A DNA stretch of 36,999 bases from an uncultured Elusimicrobiales bacterium (GCA_944324685.1 CALUXG010000030.1:73073-110071); one strand, 5' to 3'. Positions 17,232-26,066 are shown, numbered from the stretch's first letter. Notes: a model not told the origin generated them from the sequence alone. Numbers and translations are program-made.

Positions 17232-17263
17232 GCAAAAAGAAAACCCGCCCTTTCACGGGACGG
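17232..17263 (-). terminator. Terminator of lon
   Basis: On the minus strand CCGTCCC and GGGCGGG pair with a short loop and one mismatch, followed by TTTTCTTTTT, about 40 bases after the lon stop. Confidence 0.8.
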
Positions 17264-17305
17264 ATTTTCTTTTTTTCGTCTATAGCTTCCCCATCTATAA
17301 CGGGC

Positions 17306-19834
17306 TTATTTTTTCCGCCGAGAGGACTTGGCGGCGGATTTCTTCTTTTTTTTGCTTTCGCTTGACTTAACGTTCTTGGATCCTTTGGTTTGCGCCAAGA
17401 TACGGCGCGGCTTTTTTACTTCCGCTTTTTTAACCGGTCCAGCCGCGCGGGATTTTTTCTTTTGGCCCGTTTTTTCCGCCGAATGAACCGTTTTGGAAGC
17501 CTTAAAACCCTCCAAAGCCAAAGGCAGCACTTCATCCATGTGCGAAACGGGAATCAACGTCAGTTCTTTGCGCACTTTTTCAGGCAATTCCGATACGTCT
17601 TTCTCATTGGTGTGCGGGAAAAGAATGGTTTGCACGCCCTCGCGGTACGCAGCCAAGAATTTTTCTTTAATACCGCCCACCGGCAATACGCGGCCCGTCA
17701 GCGTTACCTCTCCGGTCATGGCCAATTTCTTTTTTACCGGCAGGCCGGAAAGCAGACTGACCAATGCGGTGGTAATCGTGATCCCTGCAGAGGGGCCGTC
17801 TTTCGGCACTGCTCCCTCCGGAAAGTGGATATGAAAGTCCGTACGGTCAAAATTCACGCCTTTGCCAAAGCCGCGGCTTCTGGCATACGTCAACGCGGCA
17901 CGGACGGATTCTTTCATAACATTTCCCAACATACCCGTCAAAATCAGCTGCCCTTTGCCGGGGATTTTGGCCGCCTCAATGGACAGCGTTTCTCCTCCCA
18001 CGCTGGTCCATGCCAAGCCGGTAGCTATCCCCACGCCGTTTTCTTCCGCGGCAAAGTTGGAATACTTCGGCACGCCCAGATATGCATGCAGGTTCTTGGC
18101 GTCCACCGTAATTTTTTTGCCGCCGTTTTCCACATATTCTTTGGCGGCCTTGCGGCACAAACTGCCTATTTCTCTTTCCAAATTACGCACGCCCGCTTCG
18201 CGCACATATTCCCGCATAATCAAGGCTACCGCGTCCTTGGCAATCGCCAAGGAACCGTCTTTTAAGCCGTGCAGTTTCATTTGTTTAGGAATGAGATAAT
18301 GATCGGCTATTTCATGTTTTTCATAGTCGGTATAACCGGAGAAATCAATAATTTCCAAACGGTCGCGCAAGGTGTTGGGAATGCCGCCTAACGAATTGGC
18401 CGTCGTGATAAACATCACCTTGGATACGTCATAAGGCACATCCAAGAAATGATCTACAAAATCCTTATTTTGCTCCGGATCCAGCAACTCCAGCAATGCC
18501 GCGGCCGGATCTCCGCGCCAATCCGATCCCATTTTATCTATCTCATCCAGCAGAAAAACGGGGTTGGAACTTTTGGCCTTGCTGATACCCTGTATAATGC
18601 GCCCGGGCATGGAACCGATATAGGTGCGCCGGTGGCCGCGTATTTCACTTTCGTCGCGTACGCCTCCTAAAGACATGCGTACAAATTTACGGCCAATGGC
18701 CCGCGCGATGGATTTGGCCAAAGACGTCTTGCCCACTCCCGGAGGACCTACAAAACACAAGACCGGCCCGCGCAAACCTTCGGTCAACTTGCTGACGGCG
18801 ATATACTCCAAAATACGCTCTTTGGGTTTATCCAATCCAAAATGATCTTCATCCAATATTTTTTTGGCCTGCGCAATGTCCAGCACATCTTGCGTCGTGA
18901 CGTTCCACGGCATATTGACCAACCAGTCCAGATACGTGCGCGACACCGTCGCCTCCGGAGAAAACGGTGCCATTTTCTGCAGCCGTTCCACTTCTTTGTC
19001 AGCGGCCTCTTTAGCGGCGGGAGGCAGTCCGTTTTTCTTAATTTTGGCTTTTATGGCATCAATTTCTTTTTGAAAATCATCTTTTTGGCTCAGCTCTTTT
19101 TGAATGGCTTTCATTTGCTCATTCAAATAGTATTCTTTTTGATTCTTTTCTATCTGCGCGCGAACCTTGGAATGTATTTTTTCTTCCAGCCCTAAAATTT
19201 CCACTTCGCTGGTAATAAGTTTCAAGATTTTTTCCAAGCGTTCTTTTACATCGGTCGCCTCCAAAATCTCTTGGCGCTGCTCCGTTTTGACCACCATATT
19301 GGAAGCAATGGTATCTGCCAGCTTGGAAGGATCTTCTATCTGACGCAAGAAAGATACGCCTTCCACGGCAATGCGGCGAGAAACGCGGGCATAATGATCA
19401 AATTCATCCAACACTTTGCGCATCAAAGCCTGCACGACGGGGCTGTTGTCTTCCTCTTCTTCTATATATTGCACGGTGGCAAACCACGTATTTGTCATGG
19501 GGTTGATTTCCAGCTTTTCCACGCGGGCGCGCACCAAACCCTGCAAAAATACTTTGATGGATCCGTCCGGCATTTTCAGCGACTGCGTAATCTCGCTTAA
19601 CACCCCAAAATGATAAATGTCATTCTCTTTTGGATCTTCAATCTCTGCAGCTTTCTGAGACAAAGCCAATACATATTTGCCCGTTGATTCCAAAGCTAAA
19701 TCAATGGCGACGATGGATTTCTCCCTGTCCACCGACAAAGGCAAAGACATCCCGGGAAACATGACCACATCCCGTATCGCCACCGCCGGTATCACCTTAG
19801 GCAGGGACAGTGTTCTTTTTATCATATTTTCCAT
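17306..19834 (-). CDS. lon: ATP-dependent protease Lon with basic C-terminal tail
   Basis: An 842-residue cytoplasmic protease that degrades misfolded and regulatory proteins. The N-terminal substrate domain starts at [13 protein letters not shown]. The AAA+ domain has Walker A GPPGVGKT and the motif [11 protein letters not shown]. The protease domain has the Ser in [10 protein letters not shown] and the Lys in [12 protein letters not shown]. After the normal end ([11 protein letters not shown]) there is a tail of about 63 residues with 20 Lys and 5 Arg, ending in [11 protein letters not shown]. This is absent from ordinary Lon and looks like a nucleic-acid-binding tail. I chose the ATG at 19834 because GGAG is six bases upstream; ATGs at 19846 and 19825 are less well placed. 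A CIRCE element controls the promoter. Confidence 0.96.
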   Translation of the reverse strand: MENMIKRTLSLPKVIPAVAIRDVVMFPGMSLPLSVDREKSIVAIDLALESTGKYVLALSQKAAEIEDPKENDIYHFGVLSEITQSLKMPDGSIKVFLQGLVRARVEKLEINPMTNTWFATVQYIEEEEDNSPVVQALMRKVLDEFDHYARVSRRIAVEGVSFLRQIEDPSKLADTIASNMVVKTEQRQEILEATDVKERLEKILKLITSEVEILGLEEKIHSKVRAQIEKNQKEYYLNEQMKAIQKELSQKDDFQKEIDAIKAKIKKNGLPPAAKEAADKEVERLQKMAPFSPEATVSRTYLDWLVNMPWNVTTQDVLDIAQAKKILDEDHFGLDKPKERILEYIAVSKLTEGLRGPVLCFVGPPGVGKTSLAKSIARAIGRKFVRMSLGGVRDESEIRGHRRTYIGSMPGRIIQGISKAKSSNPVFLLDEIDKMGSDWRGDPAAALLELLDPEQNKDFVDHFLDVPYDVSKVMFITTANSLGGIPNTLRDRLEIIDFSGYTDYEKHEIADHYLIPKQMKLHGLKDGSLAIAKDAVALIMREYVREAGVRNLEREIGSLCRKAAKEYVENGGKKITVDAKNLHAYLGVPKYSNFAAEENGVGIATGLAWTSVGGETLSIEAAKIPGKGQLILTGMLGNVMKESVRAALTYARSRGFGKGVNFDRTDFHIHFPEGAVPKDGPSAGITITTALVSLLSGLPVKKKLAMTGEVTLTGRVLPVGGIKEKFLAAYREGVQTILFPHTNEKDVSELPEKVRKELTLIPVSHMDEVLPLALEGFKASKTVHSAEKTGQKKKSRAAGPVKKAEVKKPRRILAQTKGSKNVKSSESKKKKKSAAKSSRRKK

Positions 19835-19906
19835 ATACCTCTCCATAATTTACAGGTTAAATCTTGGCCCGAAGCACATATGTGTGCCTTGAGGCTCTTT
19901 GTAAAA

Positions 19907-19935
19907 AGTATAGCACATTCGCTTAAAATTAGCAA
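19907..19935 (-). promoter_or_regulatory. Promoter of lon
   Basis: On the minus strand TTGCTA (19930-19935) and TATACT (19907-19912) are 17 bases apart. The -35 box overlaps one arm of the CIRCE element. Confidence 0.75.
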
Positions 19936-19955
19936 GTGGTTTCTTTGAGTGCTAA
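19929..19955. promoter_or_regulatory. CIRCE element (HrcA operator) at lon
   Basis: On the minus strand TTAGCACTC, nine bases, then ACTTGCTAA. The first arm is a perfect match to the CIRCE consensus (TTAGCACTC-N9-GAGTGCTAA) and the second matches seven of nine. It covers the lon -35 box, so HrcA binding would block transcription and release it on heat shock. Confidence 0.85.
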
Positions 19956-20005
19956 TTTTGAGCATCTTCTGTGTCCAAAACGACGGCGCAAGAACTTGTG
20001 CTCCC

Positions 20006-20035
20006 TTGCAAAAACATTTCAATAAGATATATAAA
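20006..20035 (+). promoter_or_regulatory. Probable promoter of secreted coiled-coil gene
   Basis: TTGCAA (20006-20011) and TATAAA (20030-20035) are 18 bases apart, about 30 bases before the start codon. Confidence 0.5.
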
Positions 20036-20064
20036 TAATAAAATACATGATCTATGGGGCATAT

Positions 20065-20700
20065 ATGAAACATCTTCGTCTTATTCTTGCCGGAACGGCT
20101 TTTACGCTCTTGTTGGCGGCGCCAATAGCTCTTAACGCTCAAAAATATCCTTCATACGACGGCCGGAACGAATCGAAACCGTCCATTAATTATGAAGACT
20201 TACGCATTCTGCAGGAAGTAGTCAGGCAGGGATATGCCAATTTTCAACAACACCGCCGGAAAGGAACATTAAACGATAATGAGCGGAAAATCCAGACCAT
20301 TTTGGACGAAACGCTGCCCGCGCTGGAAGCAAAAGGACAAAAACAAATGGAATTGATTGAAGAAGAATATGCCAAACTGCTGGAGCAAATTCTCACCCAA
20401 GGCAACCATTCATCCGCATCCTGCATAACACGGCAAGAAAAACAAGCGGAAAAACGCTTTCAGTCCCAATGCACGGAAATGGCTGAGCGATACCAACGGG
20501 AATTACGGCATATCACTTCTTGTTTGTTTGAAGCATTGGCGGCCAATCAAGACGCTTATCCCCATTATGTTCCTTCCAATAAACCAGAAGTTATTCAATG
20601 TTATGTACTGGCGGTTTATACCGCTTACGGACTGAACAAACTCGCCCCGCCAATACAAGAAGAAGCTATAAAAGCCTTGCGGGCCATGTTCTCTTTTTAA
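20065..20700 (+). CDS. Secreted helical protein of unknown function
   Basis: A 211-residue protein with a signal peptide (MKHLRLILAGTAFTLLLAAPIALNAQ). The mature region is highly charged and predicted helical (ILDETLPALEAKGQKQMELIEEEYAKLLEQ), likely a coiled coil, with Cys in ASCITRQ, SQCTEM, TSCLFE and IQCYVL. I do not recognise a family. The ATG at 20065 gives the signal peptide a normal N-terminus; the ATG at 20047 would put six uncharged residues before it. It lies between lon and clpP but is transcribed the opposite way, so a link to proteolysis is not shown. Confidence 0.75.
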   Translation: MKHLRLILAGTAFTLLLAAPIALNAQKYPSYDGRNESKPSINYEDLRILQEVVRQGYANFQQHRRKGTLNDNERKIQTILDETLPALEAKGQKQMELIEEEYAKLLEQILTQGNHSSASCITRQEKQAEKRFQSQCTEMAERYQRELRHITSCLFEALAANQDAYPHYVPSNKPEVIQCYVLAVYTAYGLNKLAPPIQEEAIKALRAMFSF

Positions 20701-20760
20701 GAAACCGCTAGGCTTTCAAAAACCGCTTTTTTCCCTTTTGCCGGACAAATTTTGATATAC

Positions 20761-20787
20761 AAAACCCCCGCCTGTCTGGGGCGGGGG
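20761..20787 (-). terminator. Terminator of clpP
   Basis: CCCCCGCC and GGCGGGGG pair perfectly with a short loop; on the minus strand TTTTG follows the stem, about 20 bases after the clpP stop. Confidence 0.75.
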
Positions 20788-20805
20788 CTGGCACATAAAG
20801 CTTTT

Positions 20806-21396
20806 TTATTTTTCTCTCAGCTGCAAAACTTCGTCAATAATGCCGTAAGCTTTGGCCTCTTCAGCAGACAGATAATAATTGCGTTCGCTGTCTTGACGTA
20901 ATTTTTCTTTGGGCTGGCCCGTATGTTTGGCTAAAATATCCAACAGGTGTTCCTTGTTATCTTTAAGCTCTTTGGTCTCAATCTCGATATCCGTTACTTG
21001 ACCGGAAATGCCTCCGCCCCAAATCAACGGCTGATGAATCATAATGCGTGCATGCGGCAAAGCGTAACGGCGCCCTTTTGAACCGGCAGCCAGCAATACC
21101 GCGCCGAAGCTCATGGCTTGACCCATGCAAATCGTCGTAATAGGAGCCTTAATAAACTGCATGGTATCGTAAATGGCCAGTCCGGCTGTTACCAATCCCC
21201 CGGGAGAATTGATATACAGGTTTATTTCCCGCTGAGAATCCTCAGCATCCAAGTACAACAGCTGCGCAATGATCATATTTGCGCTGGCGGTGTCCACTTC
21301 TCCTTCTCTGCCGCCCACAAAAATAATACGGTCTTTCAACAAGCGTGAAAAAATATCATAACCGACGTTTTTCTCTATAATAGTAGGTATAATCAT
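20806..21396 (-). CDS. clpP: ATP-dependent Clp protease proteolytic subunit
   Basis: A 196-residue serine protease that forms a tetradecamer and works with ClpX, ClpA or ClpC. The catalytic triad is Ser96 (GQAMSFGA, where most ClpP have ASMGA), His121 (RIMIHQP) and Asp169 ([15 protein letters not shown]). The [18 protein letters not shown] stretch is also diagnostic. GGGAGAG precedes the start. The -10 sequence TATAAT lies at 21421-21426 (minus strand). clpX is not adjacent, so the gene is a single unit. Deviations around Ser96 suggest a diverged ClpP but all three catalytic residues are present. Confidence 0.95.
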   Translation of the reverse strand: MIIPTIIEKNVGYDIFSRLLKDRIIFVGGREGEVDTASANMIIAQLLYLDAEDSQREINLYINSPGGLVTAGLAIYDTMQFIKAPITTICMGQAMSFGAVLLAAGSKGRRYALPHARIMIHQPLIWGGGISGQVTDIEIETKELKDNKEHLLDILAKHTGQPKEKLRQDSERNYYLSAEEAKAYGIIDEVLQLREK

Positions 21397-21420
21397 CAGA
21401 CTCTCCCTTTATTTTTTTTA

Positions 21421-21426
21421 ATTATA
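21421..21426 (-). promoter_or_regulatory. clpP promoter -10 box
   Basis: TATAAT on the minus strand, about 25 bases upstream of the clpP start. The -35 region is not convincing. No CIRCE is seen here. Confidence 0.5.
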
Positions 21427-21517
21427 CGAAAAACTATCCTTTTCCGCCAGAGACGGCGCGCCAACGACATGTATTCCACTCATTCAAATACCGCCATACG
21501 TCTTTCATGTCGCTTTT

Positions 21518-21742
21518 TCATATGGACTTTTCGGCAACGCCGCGGTAGGCGCGAATATAATAAGGAAATAGCAATAAATAAGCTAAATTACCAGATTTAT
21601 TTGGCGGTATCATGCAAGGAACCAACCAACGAAACAGCGGCCACAGCAACGCCGTAGCGGCACAATAAACACATCGCAAACACCGACTCGTCAAGCCCAG
21701 ACGGGTGGCAGCGGTCTTTACAGCCGCTTTCATCTCATTCAT
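21518..21742 (-). CDS. Small hydrophobic ORF overlapping the rex stop
   Basis: A 74-residue frame starting inside the last codons of rex (start 21742, rex stop 21735-21737), a geometry seen with coupled genes. The middle is hydrophobic and cysteine-rich (CLRCVYCAATALLWPLFRWLVPCM), which could be a membrane segment. I do not recognise it. The nucleotide sequence around 21610-21660 is similar to short stretches near the pilins at 9010-9060 and 36655-36715, so it could instead be a decayed repeat. Rest of the gap 21427-21517: nothing recognised. Confidence 0.35.
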   Translation of the reverse strand: MNEMKAAVKTAATRLGLTSRCLRCVYCAATALLWPLFRWLVPCMIPPNKSGNLAYLLLFPYYIRAYRGVAEKSI

Positions 21743-22376
21743 GCGCTTTCAAACGCGCGCATAATTCCGCCAGACCGGCGGCAATATCTTCCTGCTGAAC
21801 AATGACATCAGCGGGAACATTTAGTTTGACCGGCGCAAAATTCCAAATCGCTTTTATGCCGCATCCGACCAACGTATCCGTAATGCCCTGCGCTGCCGAT
21901 ACGGGAACCGTCAAAACGGCTATTTTCAATTTTTTCTCGGAGATTATGCTTTTCAACTGTGCGGTATGATATATATGTATGCCGTTTATTTCATTGCCCA
22001 CGCGCTGCGGATGTGTATCAAAAGCAGCCACAATTTCCAAACCATGATTTTTAAAACCTGAAAATCCCAGCAGTGCCGCCCCCAAATGGCCCGCTCCTAC
22101 CAAAAAAGCTTTGTTCAGATTATTCCAGCCCAAAAAATTTTCTATGGCTTCTATGGAACCTTGTACCTTAAATCCCGCGCGCATTTTACTGGGAGCATGT
22201 ACGGTCTGCAAATCCTTTTTGATGACTATGGGAGGAACTTGAGTTTCTTCGGCCAATTCCGTAGAGGACACCAACAAACGCCCATAAGCGTGAAGATTGT
22301 ACAAAACACGCAAATATTGCGGCAAACGTCGGACAGTTTGCACACTGATGGCTGTCTTTTTATGAAACAGAGACAT
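21735..22376 (-). CDS. rex: Redox-sensing transcriptional repressor Rex
   Basis: A 213-residue repressor that reads the NADH/NAD+ ratio. The N-terminal winged helix (VRRLPQYLRVLYNL, STELAEETQVPPIVIKKDLQ) matches Rex. The Rossmann domain has GAGHLG at 94-99, then FDTHPQRVGNEINGIHI. The C-terminal domain-swap helix is present. When NADH is high Rex leaves DNA and fermentation genes are expressed. It is divergent from adhE, a classical Rex target, and both promoters carry the same palindrome. The ribosome binding site is poor. Confidence 0.95.
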   Translation of the reverse strand: MSLFHKKTAISVQTVRRLPQYLRVLYNLHAYGRLLVSSTELAEETQVPPIVIKKDLQTVHAPSKMRAGFKVQGSIEAIENFLGWNNLNKAFLVGAGHLGAALLGFSGFKNHGLEIVAAFDTHPQRVGNEINGIHIYHTAQLKSIISEKKLKIAVLTVPVSAAQGITDTLVGCGIKAIWNFAPVKLNVPADVIVQQEDIAAGLAELCARLKAHE

Positions 22377-22399
22377 ACAAAAAAATAACCCGCCTTACT

Positions 22400-22446
22400 G
22401 GATATTTTAATATCTATATAATATAGTTTTCCTGCTTTTTTGTCAA
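22400..22446 (-). promoter_or_regulatory. rex promoter with candidate Rex operator
   Basis: On the minus strand TTGACA (22441-22446), 17 bases, TATTAT (22418-22423). Directly downstream, over the expected +1, is the palindrome AGATAT-TAAA-ATATCC (22400-22415). This predicts autorepression by Rex. Confidence 0.7.
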
Positions 22447-22475
22447 GCCGGATATATAGTTCTTTAGAGGATATA

Positions 22476-22522
22476 TTGACATGCTTTTCCAAAACATATA
22501 ATATATGGATATAAAAATATCT
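22476..22522 (+). promoter_or_regulatory. adhE promoter with candidate Rex operator
   Basis: TTGACA at 22476-22481 is followed by TATAAT/TAATAT at about 22497-22504 (15-17 base spacing). The palindrome GGATAT-AAAA-ATATCT lies at 22507-22522, over the expected +1. The half site GGATAT/AGATAT occurs again near 22450, 22470 and 22541. Confidence 0.7.
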
Positions 22523-22565
22523 AATTAGTAATTCCATAAAGATATTTTGAATAAGGAGAACCGTT

Positions 22566-25211
22566 ATGGCGGACAAGAAAAAAACTACTCCGGCTGTCGC
22601 TACTCCGGAAGAATTGGCCCATCTGGACCAGATTGTGGAGAAAGTGAAAAAAGCCCAACGCACGTATGCAGAATACACGCAGCAGCAGGTGGATAAAATC
22701 TTTCGCGCGGCTGCCATAGCCGCCGCCCAAAACCGCATTCCGCTGGCCCAGATGGCCGTGGAAGAAACCAGAATGGGCGTCATGGAAGACAAAGTTATCA
22801 AAAACCAGTTTGCTTCCGAATACATTTACAATCAGTACAAAGACACCAAAACCTGCGGCGTCCTTTCGGATGATGACTCTTTCGGTTACCGCCAAGTGGC
22901 AGAACCTATCGGCCTGATTGCGGGCATTATTCCGACCACCAACCCCACTTCCACGGCTATTTTCAAAAGCTTATTGGCCTTGAAAACCCGAAACGGCATT
23001 ATTTTTTCCCCGCACCCGCGCGCAAAACAATGCACCATTGAAGCGGCGCGCATTGTGCTAAACGCCGCCGTAGAAGCAGGCGCTCCGGAAGGGATTATCG
23101 GTTGGATAGACAACCCGACCATGCCGCTGTCCAACGCACTCATGCACCACAAAGACATCAACCTTATTTTGGCCACCGGCGGCCCGGGCATGGTCAAAGC
23201 GGCTTATTCCTCCGGCAAGCCGGCCATCGGCGTCGGAGCGGGCAACACTCCCGTAGTCATTGACGCCACCGCCAATATCAAAATGGCCGTCAGTTCCGTT
23301 ATTATGAGCAAAACCTTTGACAACGGCACCATTTGTGCCAGCGAGCAATCCGTCATTGTGGAAGACGCCGTCTATGAAGAAGTGAAAAAAGAATTCATCG
23401 CGCGCGGCTGCCATTTCGTTACCGGCAAAGACCGCAAAAAATTGGCCGAAACCATCGTCAAAGATGGCAAACTCAATTCCGCTATTGCCGGACAAAGCGC
23501 CGAACAAATAGCCGAAATGGCCGGCATCAAAGTTCCCGCCGACACCAAAATCTTAATAGCGGAAGCGGAAAAAGTAAGCGATGAGGAGCCCTTCGCCCGT
23601 GAAAAACTTTCTCCCGTTTTGGCTTTTTACCGCGCCAAAGACTTTGCAGACGCCGTAGAAACCGCCCGCGATTTGATTTTGTACGGCGGAGCGGGGCACA
23701 CTTCCGTGCTGTATACCGATGAGGCCAACGAAGCGCATATCGATATTTTCAAAGATATGCCTACCGCCCGCACGCTGATTAACATGCCGTCCTCTCAGGG
23801 CGCCATCGGCGACGTGTACAATTTCAAACTCGCACCGTCGCTTACGCTGGGATGCGGCTCTTGGGGCGGCAACTCCGTCAGCGAAAACATCGGAGTAAAA
23901 CACCTTATGAACGTAAAATCCGTCGCGGAACGCCGCGAAAACATGTATTGGTACAAAGTACCTTCCAAGATTTACTTCAAACGCGGCGCACTGGAGCAGG
24001 CTTTGGCCGAATTGGCCGGCAAGCAGCGCGCTTACATCATTACGGACAAAACCATGGAGCAGCTGGGCCATGTGCGCGCCGTGGCCGACGTGCTGGAAAA
24101 CGTGGGCATTAAATTTCGCGTGTTTTCTAACGTTATTCCCGATCCGAACATTGAAAACGTTACCGAAGCGTTGACCATAGCCAATTCTTGGCAGCCGGAC
24201 GTCATCATCGGGCTGGGCGGCGGTTCGGCCATGGACGAAGCAAAAATGGTGTGGCTGATGTATGAAAACCCCGACACAAGCTTTGAAGACATCGCCATGC
24301 GCTTTATGGACATTCGCAAACGCATTTACGCCGCACCCCCGTTGGGCAAAAAAGCCGTCATGGTCGCTATTCCAACCACGTCCGGCACCGGCTCTGAAGT
24401 TACGCCGTTTACCATTATTACGGATGAAAAAACGGGCACCAAATACGCCATCACCGACTATGCTTTGACGCCGGATATGGCTATTATTGATCCGGAATTT
24501 GTGCTGAATATGCCCAAAAGTTTGACGGCGTTCTCCGGCTTGGACGTATTGACGCATGCCATTGAAGCGTATACTTCCGTATTCGCCACCAACTTTACCG
24601 ACGGGCAGGCTTTGGAAGCCATGCGCTTGGTGTTCAAATATTTAAGAAGCTCTTACAATAAAGGCGCGCAAGATATTAATGCCCGTGAAAAAATGCACTA
24701 TGCGGCCACGATTGCCGGCATGGCTTTTGCCAATGCGTTTTTAGGGCTGTGCCACTCCATGGCGCACAAACTCGGCGCCATGTACCACGTGCCGCACGGT
24801 TTGGCCAACGCCATGCTGCTGACTTATGTCATTGAGTTCAACGCTACGGACAAACCCACCAAACAGGGCCTGTACCCGCAGTATAAATATCCGTTTGTCC
24901 GCGGCCGCTACGCCAAAATTGTGGATTTCCTGCTGCCAAACAATGACATGGGCGATGACAAAGACGCAAAAGTACAGAAGCTCATCGAAATGGTGGAGTC
25001 GTTAAAAAATGACCTCAACATTCCAAAATCGCTCAAAGAATACGGTATTCAGGAAAAAGACTTCTTGGATAATTTGGACAAACTCTCCGTGCTGGCCTTT
25101 GACGACCAGTGCACCGGCGGAAACGCCCGCTACCCGCTGGTAAGCGAAATTAAAGAGCTGTATCTGAAAGCGTACTACGGAGAGCCTGTCAAACACAAAA
25201 GAAGCAAATAA
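22566..25211 (+). CDS. adhE: Bifunctional acetaldehyde-CoA/alcohol dehydrogenase
   Basis: An 881-residue cytoplasmic enzyme that reduces acetyl-CoA to acetaldehyde and then to ethanol, regenerating two NAD+. Residues about 1-450 are the aldehyde dehydrogenase domain with catalytic Cys257 (GTICASEQ). Residues about 465-881 are the iron-dependent alcohol dehydrogenase with GGGSAMDEAK near 550, and His730 and His734 in CHSMAHKLGAMYHVPHG as part of the metal site. The length matches E. coli AdhE (891). AAGGAG precedes the start at good spacing. Its position next to rex indicates redox control. It points to ethanol as a fermentation product. Confidence 0.97.
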   Translation: MADKKKTTPAVATPEELAHLDQIVEKVKKAQRTYAEYTQQQVDKIFRAAAIAAAQNRIPLAQMAVEETRMGVMEDKVIKNQFASEYIYNQYKDTKTCGVLSDDDSFGYRQVAEPIGLIAGIIPTTNPTSTAIFKSLLALKTRNGIIFSPHPRAKQCTIEAARIVLNAAVEAGAPEGIIGWIDNPTMPLSNALMHHKDINLILATGGPGMVKAAYSSGKPAIGVGAGNTPVVIDATANIKMAVSSVIMSKTFDNGTICASEQSVIVEDAVYEEVKKEFIARGCHFVTGKDRKKLAETIVKDGKLNSAIAGQSAEQIAEMAGIKVPADTKILIAEAEKVSDEEPFAREKLSPVLAFYRAKDFADAVETARDLILYGGAGHTSVLYTDEANEAHIDIFKDMPTARTLINMPSSQGAIGDVYNFKLAPSLTLGCGSWGGNSVSENIGVKHLMNVKSVAERRENMYWYKVPSKIYFKRGALEQALAELAGKQRAYIITDKTMEQLGHVRAVADVLENVGIKFRVFSNVIPDPNIENVTEALTIANSWQPDVIIGLGGGSAMDEAKMVWLMYENPDTSFEDIAMRFMDIRKRIYAAPPLGKKAVMVAIPTTSGTGSEVTPFTIITDEKTGTKYAITDYALTPDMAIIDPEFVLNMPKSLTAFSGLDVLTHAIEAYTSVFATNFTDGQALEAMRLVFKYLRSSYNKGAQDINAREKMHYAATIAGMAFANAFLGLCHSMAHKLGAMYHVPHGLANAMLLTYVIEFNATDKPTKQGLYPQYKYPFVRGRYAKIVDFLLPNNDMGDDKDAKVQKLIEMVESLKNDLNIPKSLKEYGIQEKDFLDNLDKLSVLAFDDQCTGGNARYPLVSEIKELYLKAYYGEPVKHKRSK

Positions 25212-25220
25212 GTTGTTTTG

Positions 25221-25253
25221 AAAAACCCCCGCTCTTAAAAGCGGGGGTTTTTT
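25221..25253. terminator. Bidirectional terminator between adhE and pilin
   Basis: AAAAACCCCCGC and GCGGGGGTTTTTT form a long stem with an eight-base loop; A and T runs on both sides serve both convergent genes. Confidence 0.9.
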
Positions 25254-26052
25254 ACTTCATTAAATAATATTTATTGGAATTTCCGCTGTGGTCATATTTA
25301 CCGTAGGTAGCACAGATGGCATTGGCGGAAACCGAATCTTCCGGAGCCAAACACCATCTCAATCGGTCGTCTCTTAAAGAAAATTCAAAAGCCAACCCCC
25401 CGTATATTTGCGACTGAGCATAATTACGCCAATACTCTCCCACATGTACGGTGGAATAGCTAAATGAAGAACTGTCTTTGATTTGTATATCCAATAATGA
25501 CAAGTCTGTTGTGTAGGTTCCATTGGCCATATAATAACGCTGCTGTGCCTGTTCCAATGCGGTCAATGTAACTACCGCCTCAGCCGCACGGCTTCGCGCC
25601 ACGGCTTTTTCATACTGCGGCAGCGCAATGGCGGCCAATATGCCGATAATCAAGACGACAACCAAAAGTTCAATCAGCGTAAAGCCGGCATGTTTTATAG
25701 AATAAGGGAGAGATCCTGAGTAACGACACCTCAGGATGACTTCTTTTATATTGTCGTCATGGCCAAATGTTTTTGTGGGACATCCCAGCTTAACGCCGTC
25801 ATGCCGAGACGCTTTTACTCGGCATCCCCGTATATTGGAGTCATGCCGAGATGTCTTTACTCGGCATCCCCGTATATTGGAGTCATGCCGAGACGCTTTT
25901 ACGCGGCATCCCGACCGCTTTATACTCTCAAAAGGACGAGATCCTGAGTTACAACCCCTCAGGATGACTTTATCCATAAACCCACTTAAAACGTCTTTAG
26001 AGCGGTTTTTTGCACTTGGATACATTTTTTGATAAATTTTGTTCATAAACAA
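25252..26052 (-). CDS. Type IV pilin-like protein with repeat-derived 5' extension
   Basis: The C-terminal about 148 codons (25252-25698) encode a normal pilin, HAGFTLIELLVVVLII onward, with the ANGTYTTDLSLLDIQ stretch and Cys in RWCLAP and AICATYG. Where the other pilins have the start ATG, this one has ATA (25696-25698) and no in-frame ATG, GTG or TTG or ribosome site close by. The frame is open to an ATG at 26052, but those about 118 codons run through palindromic repeats, including a 14-residue unit (GCRVKASRHDSNIR-like) repeated by 42-bp tandem copies. A 118-residue N-terminal extension would not suit prepilin peptidase. I think an element was inserted between promoter and gene, so it may be a pseudogene or start at a rare codon. 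Confidence 0.6.
   Translation of the reverse strand: MFMNKIYQKMYPSAKNRSKDVLSGFMDKVILRGCNSGSRPFESIKRSGCRVKASRHDSNIRGCRVKTSRHDSNIRGCRVKASRHDGVKLGCPTKTFGHDDNIKEVILRCRYSGSLPYSIKHAGFTLIELLVVVLIIGILAAIALPQYEKAVARSRAAEAVVTLTALEQAQQRYYMANGTYTTDLSLLDIQIKDSSSFSYSTVHVGEYWRNYAQSQIYGGLAFEFSLRDDRLRWCLAPEDSVSANAICATYGKYDHSGNSNKYYLMK
25711..25971. repeat. Cluster of REP-like palindromic repeats
   Basis: Three tandem copies with 42-bp period start at 25798, 25840 and 25882; each contains arms ATGCCGAG and CTCGGCAT (last copy CGCGGCAT). They are flanked by two direct copies of a second palindrome, GATCCTGAG...CTCAGGATGAC, at 25712-25740 and 25940-25969. A diverged unit is at 25757-25787. Such palindromes are usual in intergenic DNA; here they lie in the reading frame of a pilin. 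Confidence 0.85.
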
Positions 26053-26066
26053 AATTTATCAAAAAA
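26025..26066. repeat. Perfect 19-bp AT-rich inverted repeat
   Basis: Arms at 26025-26043 and 26048-26066 are fully complementary around a four-base loop. It lies between the poly-T tract and the repeat-filled part of the pilin frame. It could be an operator, a cruciform site or the end of an inserted element. Confidence 0.7.

Noticed and set aside
25798-25912. CRISPR array
   Set aside because: The 42-bp units follow each other without unique spacers, the arms are palindromic, and no cas gene is nearby.
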